DNA of 64,000 nucleotides, from the NCBI GenBank assembly GCA_019009955.1, contig CM032229.1, positions 77,793,001-77,857,000 of the forward strand, read 5' to 3'. A program made the position numbers and the translations under genes. Numbering within the stretch: the first letter of the stretch is position 1; each line of letters starts with the position of its first letter. The notes under the pieces were generated by a model. The model was not told the origin of the DNA. It did not search any database and saw nothing but the letters and a program-made list of their open reading frames with translations. The stretch comes from Riptortus pedestris (lineage: Eukaryota > Arthropoda > Insecta > Hemiptera > Alydidae). This document shows, piece after piece, positions 1 to 11,661 of this stretch.

Positions 1-400
1 AATCGTTTAAGGACCTCAGATTCTGACAGCATCATATTTGACTATTAAATGCAGTTCAAATGCGGATGGCCGAAGCTTCACAAGTCTTCCAAGTGCTTAT
101 TATGTCACAAGTCCCATACCCCACAGCTTTTCCTTATTCCTTCATTCATGTTCATTCTTATATCTTAGACACATCAGTCTGCCCTTCGTTAATAATGTCA
201 AGTTCTCTTTGCAATTCCATTACTTCGGCGTTACTTTTGGTGCACCATTTGGCCTGCTTCTTGGCAGCTATATTTTACAGCACTACGGCAAATTTACGAC
301 ATGGGATATGCGAGCTCGCAGGTACGTTTTGAAGATTTACACGAAAGCTGGTTTGGACAAAATCTTTGGAAACAAATCATCTGGTAAATTTTCTGTTTAA
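1..400 (+). other. possible decayed or partial exon, unrecognised
   Basis: A 120-codon frame spans 38-400. Its middle part (about 209-319) has a hydrophobic, glycine-rich stretch (residues like GAPFGLLLGSYILQHYG) of the sort found in multi-pass transporters. It is followed at about 319 by a good splice-donor context (CGCAG/GTACGT). No matching acceptor, partner exon or recognisable family was found, and a second overlapping frame is also open. This could be an exon of a gene lying mostly outside the window, a pseudogene, or chance. Confidence 0.15.
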
Positions 401-880
401 TATTGTATGATCAACGAGAATCTTGGGATATCACGAGAACTTGATCTCCGGCGTCATTACTTGTAGTGCATTTTTTGTTTTGATTCTGTATAAATAATTC
501 TATCTGTCAAGCATATTTTAATTGCAATGCAAGGAATGTCTTGAAGGGGCGATGAAAGCTGTTAATAAGACCGTCTGACGGTACCAATAAAATCAATTTT
601 TTTATTTATTTTTTTCATTAATATTTCAGATTCATTTTAATATTAATGCGTGGGTAGATTGACGAAATGAGAAAGTTACCCACGCAAAGTATCAAATGTA
701 CTATGTTTCCAAAAGTTGGATTTGTTAGTGTTTATGAATTTTTTATTATAACTTTACCAGAAATGATTGGTGTAAAGCATGAAAACTTTATTTTGAAATA
801 CAAATTTACAAGCCAAGTTCATAACTTTAGACTTCTTTAACATAAATTAAAACAAATAACTTCTAAGTAGCAGATGATAC
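401..880. other. no gene seen
   Basis: AT-rich unique-looking DNA with T-runs near 598-613. No coding frame, repeat family member or RNA gene is supported. Confidence 0.5.
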
Positions 881-889
881 TAACTAGTA

Positions 890-1095
890 TACCACATATT
901 TAATACCATACATAAACTTGGTAAACCTAGAGTTCATTGGTTCGATTCCCGTGTTGGCAATTTAAATTTATTTAGTAAACTCACTTGATAAAATCATTAT
1001 TTCTGCCCTGACTAGAAAAGGGTGGTAACCAGTAGATAACCCGTCCCGATCAGCATCAGTAGCAACTAGGAACAGTTATTAAGTGAAAACAATTA
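890..1095 (+). repeat. tRNA-derived SINE copy, plus orientation
   Basis: The B-box-like GGTTCGATTCCCG lies at about 938-950. It is followed by the family body, CCCTGACTAGAAAAGGGTGG, then AACC..GTAGATAACCCGTCCCGAT (about 1006-1052). The same body occurs at 21900, 24345 and 62670. The family tail (AGTGGACGTTAATAA plus a T/A-rich run) is diverged here. The copy abuts an inverted copy at 1100-1310. Confidence 0.7.
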
Positions 1096-1099
1096 GTTG

Positions 1100-1310
1100 T
1101 TATTTATTAACGCCCACTATGTAGGTATTACTACGGCTAATTGGAGTGGTTATCTACAGTTGTCTACCACCCTTTTCTGACTAGGGTGGAACTAAAGATT
1201 TTATTTAAAAACTCATCGCTAAATATATTCCTATTGCCCAGGTGGGCATCGAACCCACTACTAGGTTTACCAAGTGCGATTAATATCAACATCTAAACTC
1301 AAATGGCCAA
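1100..1310 (-). repeat. tRNA-derived SINE copy, minus orientation
   Basis: The reverse complement contains the family tail (TTATTAACGCCCACTATG at about 1103-1120 on the plus strand), the body (ACCACCCTTTTCTGACTAGGG near 1160-1180) and a B box (read as GGGTTCGATGCCCACC on the minus strand, about 1241-1257). Together with the preceding plus copy it forms a tail-to-tail inverted SINE pair. Confidence 0.7.
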
Positions 1311-1703
1311 CACCCCAAAACAATAAATAATTTGTTATAATTATTAGGAAAAATTTTAATCGGAGGGAACACTGGCAGCAACTATTGAAAAAGTGGAATC
1401 AAAATTACAAAATGCTTAATGCTGCTCACAGTTAGTACATAATAATATATTTACAAAAAAAAAAAAAAAAAGTATAATTTGAGTTATCCATGTTGCAGAA
1501 CCCCCCCCCCTCCCCCCCAGCTTTTCAGGGTGAGAAAGATGTAGTCTTCTTGGATAAAATCCTTTTTTTTTTTTGTTAAAAATAAATATTTAATACAGAA
1601 AGACTACATCTTTCTTTACAAAAAAAGATTGTTGAATTATTAAATGTAAATCACAGGATTCAAGTTTCAAGTCAATTTCTCTTTCGCCACCTCAACTTCT
1701 CTC

Positions 1704-1732
1704 TCACACACACACACACAAACACACACACA

Positions 1733-1787
<55 letters not shown>

Positions 1788-1788
1788 T
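1704..1788. repeat. (CA)n microsatellite
   Basis: Near-perfect CA repeat interrupted by AA and GA. It produces a spurious minus-strand poly-Cys/Val frame. Confidence 0.95.
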
Positions 1789-1799
1789 CCCCCCTTTTC

Positions 1800-2340
1800 T
1801 TCTGTTTTATTAGGGAAAACATTTGAGACATCCGTCCTGAGGAAATAGAGACAGAAGTCACATTAGCTACCCTAAACTAAATACGAAAATGTGCGTAATT
1901 TATATACATACCAATTTTATAAGCCTTGGTTTCCATATAAATAACATATCCCAATGTATTAAAACGAATCCGGCAAGTCAAGAGCACTTCTTTCGATAAA
2001 CTGCTCAACTTGGCAGCTGTCTTGAACCTGCTGGAATATGTCGGTCATCTAGCTCCTAAAGTAGGTCTTGGGAATTTCTCTGCTGCTCATTGGGTCTCGA
2101 TTTCACGATGGAGTCTTTATAGGCCAGGACGTATGAAATAATCTACAAGAGGTTTTCAAGAAGATATATAATATATTTTCATCGCAAAGCTTACCATATT
2201 TTAACGTAGTAGTATTTCTAAAGACCTGGGATGTATCTACTGAAATTGCTTATGAGAATTCCTAGGTAATATTTATCCAATTGATACAACTCTGAGCCAC
2301 TAAAATGCAATTATCTTAATAGCTATTCATTTTTTAATTT
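1800..2340. other. no supported gene; weak coding-like patch at 1965-2130
   Basis: The minus strand at about 1965-2130 reads as a coding-like patch, but in-frame stops break it and I recognise no family. The rest is unremarkable AT-rich DNA. Confidence 0.35.
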
Positions 2341-2345
2341 CTAAT

Positions 2346-2473
2346 TTTAGCAGATTTCCCGTAAGGGGAATCAGCTATTCAGGATGTACTCATGAGGCAA
2401 TTTTTGAAATATTTCATCAAATGTTCATCGATCCTACTTAGTACATGACGAACATGAGGTCCGTTCAAAATGT

Positions 2474-2515
<42 letters not shown>

Positions 2516-2700
2516 GACTCTAGCGGTCGCAATTTAGGTTTAATCGTTACCAAACTCCATATATACTCGTCTTATGTAAAAATAACGATCAAGTTCGTTA
2601 ATGACTGAAATTTGGCCAGTGGGAAGGGGGGTTATATGGGAGTAATTTCGAAAATTCTTAATATCTCTGTTATTATGCGTCGGAACTTACTTTTCTTGGA
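2346..2700 (-). mobile_element. Helentron-like non-autonomous element, 3' part
   Basis: It begins on the plus strand with TTTTAGCAGATTTCCCGTAA, the reverse complement of the family 3' end. The family signatures follow in minus orientation: the coding-strand GACCTCAT..TTGAACGG block, an internal microsatellite that is (TG)n here (2475-2512), the CTAGCGGTCGCAA block, and the AACTTGATC/TTAACGA block. The 5' terminal stem-loop is missing. Confidence 0.6.
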
Positions 2701-4230
2701 GGTCTGAAGATAAATTCAGGAGAACTATATTGACGTAAATTATACATTAGTGTAGAACCGTTTCCTGCTGACTTTGACAAACTTCTTCTTGAGCGTTGGG
2801 TCTTCCTTTATATTTATATAGTAACCTTTATACTACTACATTTTCAACCTTTCAAAGATAAATTATACTCGCTCATTTCATTTTACAATTTCATTCAACA
2901 AAAATTTCCAGAGTTGGGAAAGATGTAGATAACATTTGATTTGACTCCTTAAATACTCCATCTCTCGCTCAATACTGATCAAGAAGGCAGAAGACAGTCA
3001 AAACAACTCTGATCTCTCTATCTCTTGGGGGTTCCGGACTGTAAATTCCAATTCAATTGCGCACCCTCATGGAGCTGCCAGATATCGGCCTGTCATTACT
3101 TAATATTTCTAAACACTCATTGAAATAATTGTCCATGTCTTAGTACTACTGTGTTACTCAAACTCACCGAAATGATGAATTCCCGACTTGAATTTCATTT
3201 TCAATTGCTTATAAATTGTCAATACTTAAATCTAGCAGTTTCATTAAGATATAACGAGTTTGTCTTCCTGTGAACTGAATTAATTTTTACTACCATTTCT
3301 GTGGCTCACTGGGACAAAAAAAAAATGAGTCTACTCCTGTTAGTAACTACATCTCGCTAAGTCGGAAACACACAGATCCGGGGAGCTTAGCTCAGAAAAT
3401 CTCATGAGACTGAATAATAGTGGTATATTCTTTGATTTTGTAAGTCATCACTATAGACAATGTTCATTTTCCATCGCAGTATAATTTGGCAATTATAGCA
3501 AGATTGAGATTTTTTAGAGACGAAGAGTACCTAAGTTAAAATGAGTTTCTAATCAATCCTTCTATATTGATCAATACACCGGGGCAATATAAGTCATCAT
3601 GGAAAGGATTCATCTATGTTAAATGCCTCAGCTGGGGTGATGGGCGGGAAACATTTAGCATTTAGAGAAAATGTTATTCACTACACTCAACCTATTTCCA
3701 TTTCCTATCTTAGTATACTAATACTATCTGTATTTACAAGCCCTTCGGCCTTACCCGCTAACGGCTTGCAATATTTTAAGAGAGGTGGTGGTTCATGGGA
3801 GTTGAATACCGGAGGACCATGTTGTATTATATATATTATATGATATTGGGAGATGGACTATTGCAGGGCATATATGTGTTACTAGATTAATGATTACTTC
3901 AAGGGATGCTGCTGAAATTGTAATGATATTCTTGATGGTGCTCTGGTGTTCTCCCTCTTGCTCCCTCCATCCTGGTCTCCCCCTGGATGCTCCTTCCTTT
4001 ACTCACGCATGTTGTTAAAAGGGGTGTGAGAAAGAAACCAATATTTCTGCCACTAATGAGAGGCTCTACTCTCTCCTCTGCTGTCCTATTCACTCGACTG
4101 GTCTGATCCTGTTTCTAATCTTTGCCCTTTGAACCCAAGGATGTCCTCTCAGGTAGTGAGAGGTACCCTATATAGCCTATAGAGTACAGAACTCTTCAAG
4201 CGGCATCCTTGGTTGGCCTAGTTGATAAGA
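2701..4230. other. no gene seen
   Basis: The open frames 3616-3843 (+) and 3899-4093 (-) are short, look compositionally random and have no splice support. No repeat family of this window was recognised here. Confidence 0.4.
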
Positions 4231-4235
4231 GATGT

Positions 4236-4644
4236 GGCTGGTGTAGTTTTATTACCGCTACAATTTTAAATTGAACATACCGTCCACCTAAATTAGCCTC
4301 AGCTGATTTAATTATAGCTGAGTACGGAAGCCATGATGAAAATTATGAAATCGCCGTGGCGGAGATGAATATAATGTGATGAAGAACGATGATATCGCCA
4401 TTTCGGAGATGAATAGGACATGATGAAAAATGATGATGGCGGGGATGGCGTAGGATTCGATGAGGAATGGTGTAGTCGCCTTGGTGGGATGAAATAGCTG
4501 AGATGAGTCGCATTGTGCTAATAGAAGATACTTAACGCTAATCTTATAACATATACTTAAACTATTAGCTTATTCTAGGTAACCCACTTATACTATTGGC
4601 GGGCTGGTGTTGTTTTATTACCGCTTCAATTTTAAATTCAACAC
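4236..4644 (+). repeat. direct repeat pair enclosing four ~43-bp degenerate units
   Basis: Two ~43-bp direct repeats (GGCTGGTGTAGTTTTATTAC at 4236 and GGCTGGTGTTGTTTTATTAC at 4602, both followed by CGCTNCAATTTTAAATT) lie 366 bp apart. Between them, units starting at about 4335, 4378, 4422 and 4459 share GATGAARAAYGATG, a CGCC core and GGAGATGAATA. The origin is unknown. Confidence 0.55.
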
Positions 4645-4673
4645 TATCCTTGAATTTGGTATATATATATATA

Positions 4674-5068
4674 CTAGCTCAGATACCCGGCTTCGCCCGG
4701 GAATTGATTTGAGGCTGAATGGTGATGGTATTTTTTTGGCAAGGCTTTACTTTGCACAATATTATGACATTTACCCGCCCCAGTGTTTAGGGTTAATACC
4801 CATTGTTGGCATTTGTTAATAATAAAATTAATTTTTTATGTAAATCTTCACTGGCCTCCAAATTGTCATATTTCCCGTCTCCTGTGCATTATGCATAGAT
4901 TTCAGCTATTAAGGACAAAATATTATTTTTTTACAAATATTGATTTGAATTAATTTTTCCAGCTGAGGTACCTGATAGTTCAAATAGGAATGAGTTGTTG
5001 AGCATATCAATATTTCTACGCAAATTAATTGCTCCACACATTGTTCCTGGAGAAATGTATAAAAAAAA
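4674..5068 (-). mobile_element. Helitron-like element, 3' end and truncated body
   Basis: On the plus strand an (AT)n tract is followed by ACTAGCTCAGATACCCGGCT and TCGCCCGGGAATT. Read on the minus strand this is a CCCGGGCGAAGCCGGG hairpin, a short spacer, then CTAG and T, the usual Helitron 3' terminus. The adjacent GAGGCTGAATGGTGATGGTA block recurs at 38640, 42750, 49575 and 52505. It ends where a Helentron-like element starts at 5071. Confidence 0.6.
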
Positions 5069-5757
5069 AAGTCCGTCACGCAGGGGCTGCGTAAACTAAG
5101 CAGATTTCCCACGTGAAGTTTTACAATAGAGAAATCTGCCTAATAACAACTGTAGTAGTAAGAAACCTCTAAACCTAAAAAACATTATTTAACACGTTCG
5201 CTGCGGATGCCCGAACCGAAAATCACTTCCAAAAAACGAATTTATTTTTTTTTTGTTTTCTGTTTTAAAGTTGTTCAAACTAAGTAAAAACCTATTTGTG
5301 GCAATTTTTATGCATTTTTAACAACGATAATCGTATTTTTTTTAACCTCGCAACGTATGCGAGGTCCGCACACGGCAGTGAATTAGGTAGGCAAACCCTC
5401 AAGACAGAACATTTTGTGCGTATTTCCCTACCTAGTGCACTGTCGTGTGCGGACATTGCATACGTTGCATAGGGAGGTAGAAGTACGATTATTAAGTTAC
5501 AAATGCATATAAAGTAAACATAATAATGGAATAGATCTATATGAAAATTATATTGATCCAAAATGAACTTATATAGCTGAAAATACACCACCTGAACAGA
5601 AACTTTCGTTTAGTAATGGGAAATTTCTTTATTTCGTAATTGGTTATGAAATCATGAATCGGACCTGTCAATACCGCCCATATATTTATTATAATTAATA
5701 ATTGCCTTGGGCTTCTCGACGGTCTTCCCCCTGCTCGTGACCGCCTTTATCAAACTC

Positions 5758-6117
5758 CTATGAAATAATATTGACATCTCGTTTGTGGCACCATTTGAAA
5801 ACAGACACACTCTTCTCAGTAAATTTCTCTTTTATCTCTCCTTTTTTGAGCTTAGCCCCCCCCCCTATAACAGCTGGGTTGCCCTTCCGAGTCTTTCTTA
5901 GAGTACCAGTAAGATAGGTACCCTGATCCAGAAGCTCGTGGGCCATGGGGACAGACGTATAAAAGTTGTCAGCGTAAATGGCATGGCCGTGGCCGAGATA
6001 GTCATCAACCAAATGTCTGACAACTTTATACAAGTGTCCTTTCCCTCCAACTAGTGGATCCCTTGGCCCAGAGTAGACTAACGTCTTCAGCACAAGACCG
6101 TCAGGTTGAGTCAACAT
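5758..6117 (-). pseudogene. piggyBac transposase fragment (catalytic core part)
   Basis: A 119-codon frame contains YADNFYTSVPMAHELLDQGT followed by YLTGTLRKTRKGNP. This is the conserved region around the second catalytic Asp of DDE_Tnp_1_7 (piggyBac/PGBD) transposases. The usual upstream KYGIK block is read in the same frame just before the first Met, so the ATG is not a real start. It is separated by frameshifts from the fragment at 6174-6443. It cannot encode a working transposase. Confidence 0.8.
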
Positions 6118-6173
6118 ATAAATCTTTATTCCATATTTGTGGCGCTTATTAGCGATATACCCTATAGAATAGC

Positions 6174-6443
6174 CTACCCCTCCAAAGCATCATGGACTCG
6201 TCCAAACTTAATTCTTTGAAAAAGGTAGTATATCTCTTTCATCCTCTCAACAAAAAAATTTAACAGTGGTCGAATTTTATACAGCGGATCATGCTCAACG
6301 TTCGGGTCTTGTTGTTCTGTGACGAAGTGCAGGCTTCTCAGTATACGGAGAAACGTGTCTCGTGACATCATTGAAGGGAAAGCAGGGGTACTATAGGGGA
6401 ATATGGACCTCCAATAATGAACGAGCCTCTCATGGAGAGACAA
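6174..6443 (-). pseudogene. piggyBac transposase fragment (N-terminal part of domain)
   Basis: An 89-codon frame has MSRDTFLRILRSLHFV and DPLYKIRPLLNFFVERMK, typical of the start of the piggyBac transposase domain. A frameshift at about 6180-6200 moves the next conserved block (DESMMLWRGR) into another frame. A second frameshift at about 6150 leads into the 5758-6117 fragment. Confidence 0.8.
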
Positions 6444-7106
6444 GTTGGCCCATAAAAAATAACAACCCCAAAAATTTTTGAATCTGCAAACGACTTGGCC
6501 AGACGGTGGTCAGAACACTACTGAATGCTTGTGAGTGCGGAGGTTCTCCCCACTACAACCTTCAGGTCTCTAGAACGAATGGAGGGCGGGGCGACACACC
6601 TCGCAACGTATGCGAGGCCCGCACCAGGGAGTGACTCAGGACCTCGCATATGCTGCGAGGCTCCGCAGTGAAGGTGTTAAGGCGTAATAACCCAGTAGTT
6701 TCTAGCCCAAAAAACAGTTAACCTAACCTCTAAACCTATTCACGAGGGACGATAGTTATGGAAATGGCCGCCAGAGCTCTCGTCGGAAACTCCGAACATA
6801 GCCTATTGGTGACACGCAGAATACAAATGCAAATATCTCGGTTAATATTCAAGATAGAGAATTAATGTATAGAACATTATTTATAGTAAATGTAATTTGC
6901 AATAAGATTGGTTCTATACAATCTTTTGATCCGACGTATAGTAACGGAGATATTTCGAATTTTCGAAAATCCTCCCCTCTAAACCCCCCCTCCCACTGGT
7001 CCGATTTCAGCCGTTAAGGAACCTGATCTTTCTTTTTGCATAAAACGCTTAAATATGAAGTTTGGTAAGAATCAAACAAAAATTGAGTCCGCTAGAGCGG
7101 TAACAG

Positions 7107-7110
<4 letters not shown>

Positions 7111-7199
<89 letters not shown>
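7111..7199. repeat. (AT)n-(AG)n microsatellite
   Basis: About 62 bp of AT followed by about 26 bp of AG. It sits at the internal microsatellite position of the Helentron-like element. Confidence 0.95.
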
Positions 7200-7339
7200 T
7201 ATATACAGTTTTGAACGGACCTCATTTTCGTCATCTATTAGGTAGGATCGATGGACATTTGAAGAAAAATCTCGAAAATTCCGTCATGAGTACAACCTCA
7301 ATAGCTGATTTCCCTTAAGGGAAATCTGCTAAAAAGTTA

Positions 7340-8246
7340 ATCTAAATAACAAAGTAAACAACTTGTGTTATGTGCATGTTTGTCGAAAAACAAATAGACA
7401 ATGAAATATCGCGAATTTTTATTTCAGGCCTCCCTTATAACCCCCACTCCTGTTCTAACCTAAACATTTTAATATAGCTTATAATCATGGAAGAATTAAT
7501 GCTAATTGACATACCGAGTTTTATTAAGTTCGGTTCAATCGTTAGCGCCTAATAAAATAGTTGACTCCCGCTTTAGTTTATAGTGCATATTTCGGTTACT
7601 CTAAATAACAAAATAAACAACTTTCGTTATGTCCATATTTGCCAAAAAGGAATAGAAAACGAAATACCGCTATTTTAAATTCAGGCGTCCCTTACAACCC
7701 CCACTCCTGCCCGTCCCTAGAAATGTAGGTATGGCTTATTATAATGAAAGCGTTGTTGCTAATACACATACCGAGCTTTATTTATTCCGGTTGGGTCTTT
7801 TGTCCCAAATAAAATTGTTCACTTCCGCTATAGGTTTTAGCGTATATCTCGTTTATAATTCAGTATACGAAAAAAGTGTATATAACAAAAGTTACTCTAA
7901 ATAACAAAATAAACAACTTTTGTTATGCTCATATTTGCCGAAAAACCAATAAGAAACGAAATATCGCTATTTTTAATTTCAGGCTTTCCTTATAACCCCC
8001 ACTCCTGTTCGTCTCAGGGGATATTAATATAGCCTAAAGTCTAAGTTGGGTTAGTAGTAATATACATACCAAGTTTCATAAAATTCGGTTCAGCCGTTTA
8101 TGCGTGAAAAGGTAACAAACAAACAAATAAACAAACAAACAAACACACACGAAAGAAACAAAATGCAGTTATGGTGTCTATGACATGTGAAACGAAAAGT
8201 TATCGTGAAAATTCGCGAAAAAAATCAATGTACAGACAGAGGTTAC

Positions 8247-8252
<6 letters not shown>
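7340..8252 (-). mobile_element. Helitron-like element, 5' part with 2-3 internal modules
   Basis: Internal modules beginning CTCTAAATAACAAARTAAAC occur at about 7344, 7597 and 7893, each followed by AACAACTTKTGTTATG. The minus-strand 5' region (AACCTCTGTCTGTACATTGA at about 8225-8246) matches the ends at 42650, 45015, 53460 and 54245. The hairpin/CTAG 3' end is absent because the copy abuts the Helentron-like element ending at 7334. Confidence 0.55.
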
Positions 8253-8310
<58 letters not shown>

Positions 8311-8380
8311 GCGTGTGTGTGTGTGTTCGTGCATGCGTGCGAGTGTGTGTGTTTTGTGTGCGCGTGCGTGCGTGTGTGGA
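8252..8380. repeat. (AT)n followed by degenerate (TG)n microsatellite
   Basis: TA repeats at 8252-8298, then TG/CG-rich repeats to about 8378. It produces spurious Tyr/Ile and Cys/Val frames. Confidence 0.9.
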
Positions 8381-8399
8381 GTGAGAGAGAAAAGAGGAG

Positions 8400-10925
8400 A
8401 GCTAGAGAGAGGTAAGCTGATGAAGTCTCTAAATAAAATCTATAACCCTACCTACCCTTGGTTACAACTGACTGTTAAACCGGCCATATTAGCCATAGGA
8501 TCATTTAGTGGGCATTAACAAATAAAAATGCCAACAATATATTCTGAAATGTCTATTCCAGAATGTAGAGAACACGGGATACATTATTAAAACAAGTGTC
8601 TGCAAAAAGCTATATTTGTAAAAAAACAAAAAAATGATAACCTATATAGAATGTGACAAAACAGGATCGAGTTGGTCCAGGTCAGTGCCCAAAGGAGTTA
8701 GTAAATTATGTGGTTAATAGCTTTTATAATGATATGTCTCACACGAAAGCACATATTATAGTGTCCTATTTCTCAAACAGCTGTTTCATTATATCTATAT
8801 TTTTTAGTAAACATGATAATTAGGAGTTTAATTTTTCTTTGTCTTCTCATAGTGACGTGGTCTATCGAAGACTGCATATGCTTACGATTAAATCTATATT
8901 AAACATAGATACATTATACATATATCACATTTTAATTTACATTTATATAAAGATTCCTTTCTACTAATTAGTTGAAGAAATCAAAAGTCTCTGCACCTAG
9001 AGCTCATGAATTCTATAGTGATGGTGTAAACTCCGAATTTAAATACAGAACTTTAATTTGTTTATACAAGAAGTTCATTATTATTATTATTATGTATTGC
9101 TTCCTTCTTTTGGTGAATAGCATCTTGAATGTAGGTTAATTCTTCGCAGTGGGAACATATTGGTCAAGGAGGTCAATCTAACAAAAAAAAAACTCACCGA
9201 ACTTTTCACATGAACGGGCCTTTGTTTTTTTTGGGGGGGTTTATTTTGGGTTAATTATTATTAATTAACTACAATAGCTTTATATCTTGCAATAATTTTC
9301 AATTTAACATGCGATGAGTTACTGAATTAACTCAGAATTAGTTATGTCAGAATATAAAACTGTAGAGCCTTAAAAATAAATATTCAACATTTAAGAAAAG
9401 GAATAGCCCCAATTTGGTCAAGCAATTGTATTAAACTACTAAATGTTGACCAAGTGACAAATTATTTATTTTTTGACCTCGTGATAAAGATCAGCCTAGA
9501 TAAATAAGGTATATTGAAAGGATGCATAGGAAGAATAATTCATAAAACAGGGATAAGAAAAATCTATGAAATACAGAATTCTTAATTTATTTTATTATTA
9601 CATCAAAAATACACTACATAAATAAATAAAAAAATACTTCATCGTAGGTTTTAAGCTACAATAGAAGTTACATACATAATATGATCACTTCATAAGAGGT
9701 CGAGACTTCTCGTATTAACTACTCTAGCAATCCTTAATATTGTAAAGTAAACTGGTAGAAGACTACATACAGGTAGTTTTTAATAGGCAGAATGTTACAA
9801 ACTTTATAACATAGTATTACACAAAAGAAGGGGGGGGGCAGAATTAACAAGCTTATACAAATAAATCTAATTGTAAAAACAATTTGTTATTATTTTTCGC
9901 GATGAGCCTAACTATAATATACACAAATCTACCCCCCCCCCCTCCCACTGAAGACAACAAACATAATTAATAATAGATCTTGGGAGTTATTCTTGTTTTT
10001 GAAAATATAAATAAACTGAAGCGTTATTTAACAAATTTATTAAAATTGAATTTGTTTTTATATATGTACAGCCAGTAAACTATGGATTAAATGGCCATAT
10101 GATGTACTGCCAAACTTCGAACAATGCTGTTATAATTTAATTAAAAAGTTTTAACTTAATCCTAATAATTAGCCATTATCATCCCTGAATTAATAGTAGA
10201 GACCCTGAACAGGAGTGCTTCGACCTCAAGTGTTTTATTATTGTAAGTTCGAAAAAGGAAGCAGTATTTAATAATGAGTAAATCATGCCTGGGTTTCCTG
10301 TTTCCATTTTAAAACCCAGACAGCGTGATAATGCTTCTTGATGCTGATAATATCAAGAAGTAACACGAGATTGTTTCATAAGGAAGTGAAGGTGGGAAAG
10401 ACTGGCGGTCGTGAGAATGAAAAACATAATGAGTAAAAATATGATTTACAACTGCACATGTTGCAATACATTAATGTATTTATAAGGGTATATGTACAAA
10501 AAAAAAATACTTAAAGCTTATCATTTACCGAAGTTTGGGAACGAAGTATATGTGCCTAGACATGTACTTCCTACTTATTGTTAATATATGTAGTTGCTTT
10601 TGAAGAAACATTATTCAAAAGTTGAGTTGTAGAGACGGAGACTACTCTAAAATTCGAGACATCAGTGATTTCTTTCCTGGCAAATCATTGGATTTCTTAA
10701 AATCTAAACGAAGACTAGTCTAACAAAGGCTTTAATAAATTACGTTAATAAATATTTTCAAGATAGATTCGGATTTTTTTTTTCCTGGAGTACATTTGTC
10801 TATTACTTGAGTCCATAATTATTAAACAGGTTTGAGAGCTAAAAACATTTAACCTAAACTTAAAGTTACCATATTATAAACTTAAGACTAAATAGGTCGT
10901 CATAAATATGCATTTTATTTTAACC

Positions 10926-10961
<36 letters not shown>

Positions 10962-11660
10962 TAATATTCCTAAACATTTAAGTACCATTTTTAAACATTT
11001 CAGAATTTATTAAATATAAACATAAAAATCGATCACAGTAACACCTCTTTCCTGATCAGTTCAATATTTTGGAGAACTATTTAAGTATTAACAGTAGCTT
11101 TAAAATCAAACTTTGAATTCTTCCTTTCTCGTGTAAATTCAAAATATTCAATTGTTGCTGTTATTAAAGAAATAGTAAACAGGTATTTTTAAAATTATAT
11201 TTTTTTTTAAAGGAAACGAGCATTGCTATATTAGTTAGAATGTTTTAATGTTATTTGGAATATTGCACAAATATATAAATATTATTTTTATTTTTATTAT
11301 TATTATCCATTGTCATTAAACAAAATGTATATAACTTTCAGGAGGTTGCATCACACGTATTCTACTGGAATGTATTTTCAGCAATATTAGTTTTGTAGCT
11401 CTATAATATAAAACTATCATGAATCAAATATTCAAAAGCTAAATGAAGATAAACCAAATTTTCTATTAGATAAGAAATTTCCATTATCCATAACCTTCAA
11501 GAATAAAGGGAGATAATTTTGCGGAGAAGTTATTTAGTTTTCTTTTCTTTTGTTGTTTACAGGTTATTGAAATATATATTTTGACTTTTTTTAATGTAGA
11601 TGAGTGAAAACTTTGGTTCTCAATTCCCAAGGAACTAAGTAGATCAATATAGATTCTGCT
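8400..11660. other. no gene seen; probable 3' flank of the 11662-17552 gene
   Basis: Very AT-rich DNA with short microsatellites (ATT at 9080, AT at 10930-10958). The minus-strand reading has A-rich polyadenylation-like AATAAA motifs near 11288-11300 (TTTTATTTTTATT on the plus strand), a plausible 3' end for the gene ending at 11662. No coding frame is supported. Confidence 0.4.
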
Positions 11661-11661
11661 C

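Larger units (their letters stand above)
5193..6676 (-). mobile_element. piggyBac-family transposon relic
   Basis: The element is flanked by TTAA on both sides (5189-5192 and 6677-6680). Terminal inverted repeats read CACGTTCGCTGCGGA at the left and CACCTTCACTGCGGA at the right (reverse complement). Subterminal inverted repeats related to ACCTCGCAACGTATGCGAGG occur at about 5345, 5455 and 6600. At ~1.48 kb it is shorter than a complete piggyBac (usually ~2.3 kb or more), so it is internally deleted as well as frameshifted. Insertion into a Helentron-like copy makes the relative age clear. Confidence 0.85.
5071..7334 (+). mobile_element. Helentron-like element interrupted by piggyBac
   Basis: The 5' end GTCCGTCACGCAGGGGCTGC continues with GTAAACTAAGCAGATTTCCC. 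The 3' end carries the perfect palindrome GATTTCCCTTAAGGGAAATC at 7307-7326, followed by TGCTAAAA. Near-identical flanking sequence without the insertion occurs at 48286-49034. Without the piggyBac insertion the element is about 0.77 kb. An internal (AT)n(AG)n tract lies at 7111-7199. Confidence 0.7.

Noticed and set aside
1667..1861. Minus-strand frame with a poly Cys-Val run
   Set aside because: It is the translation of a (CA)n microsatellite.
8171..8518. Two overlapping plus-strand frames with Tyr/Ile and Cys/Val runs
   Set aside because: Microsatellite translation across (AT)n and (TG)n; they also overlap a Helitron-like end.
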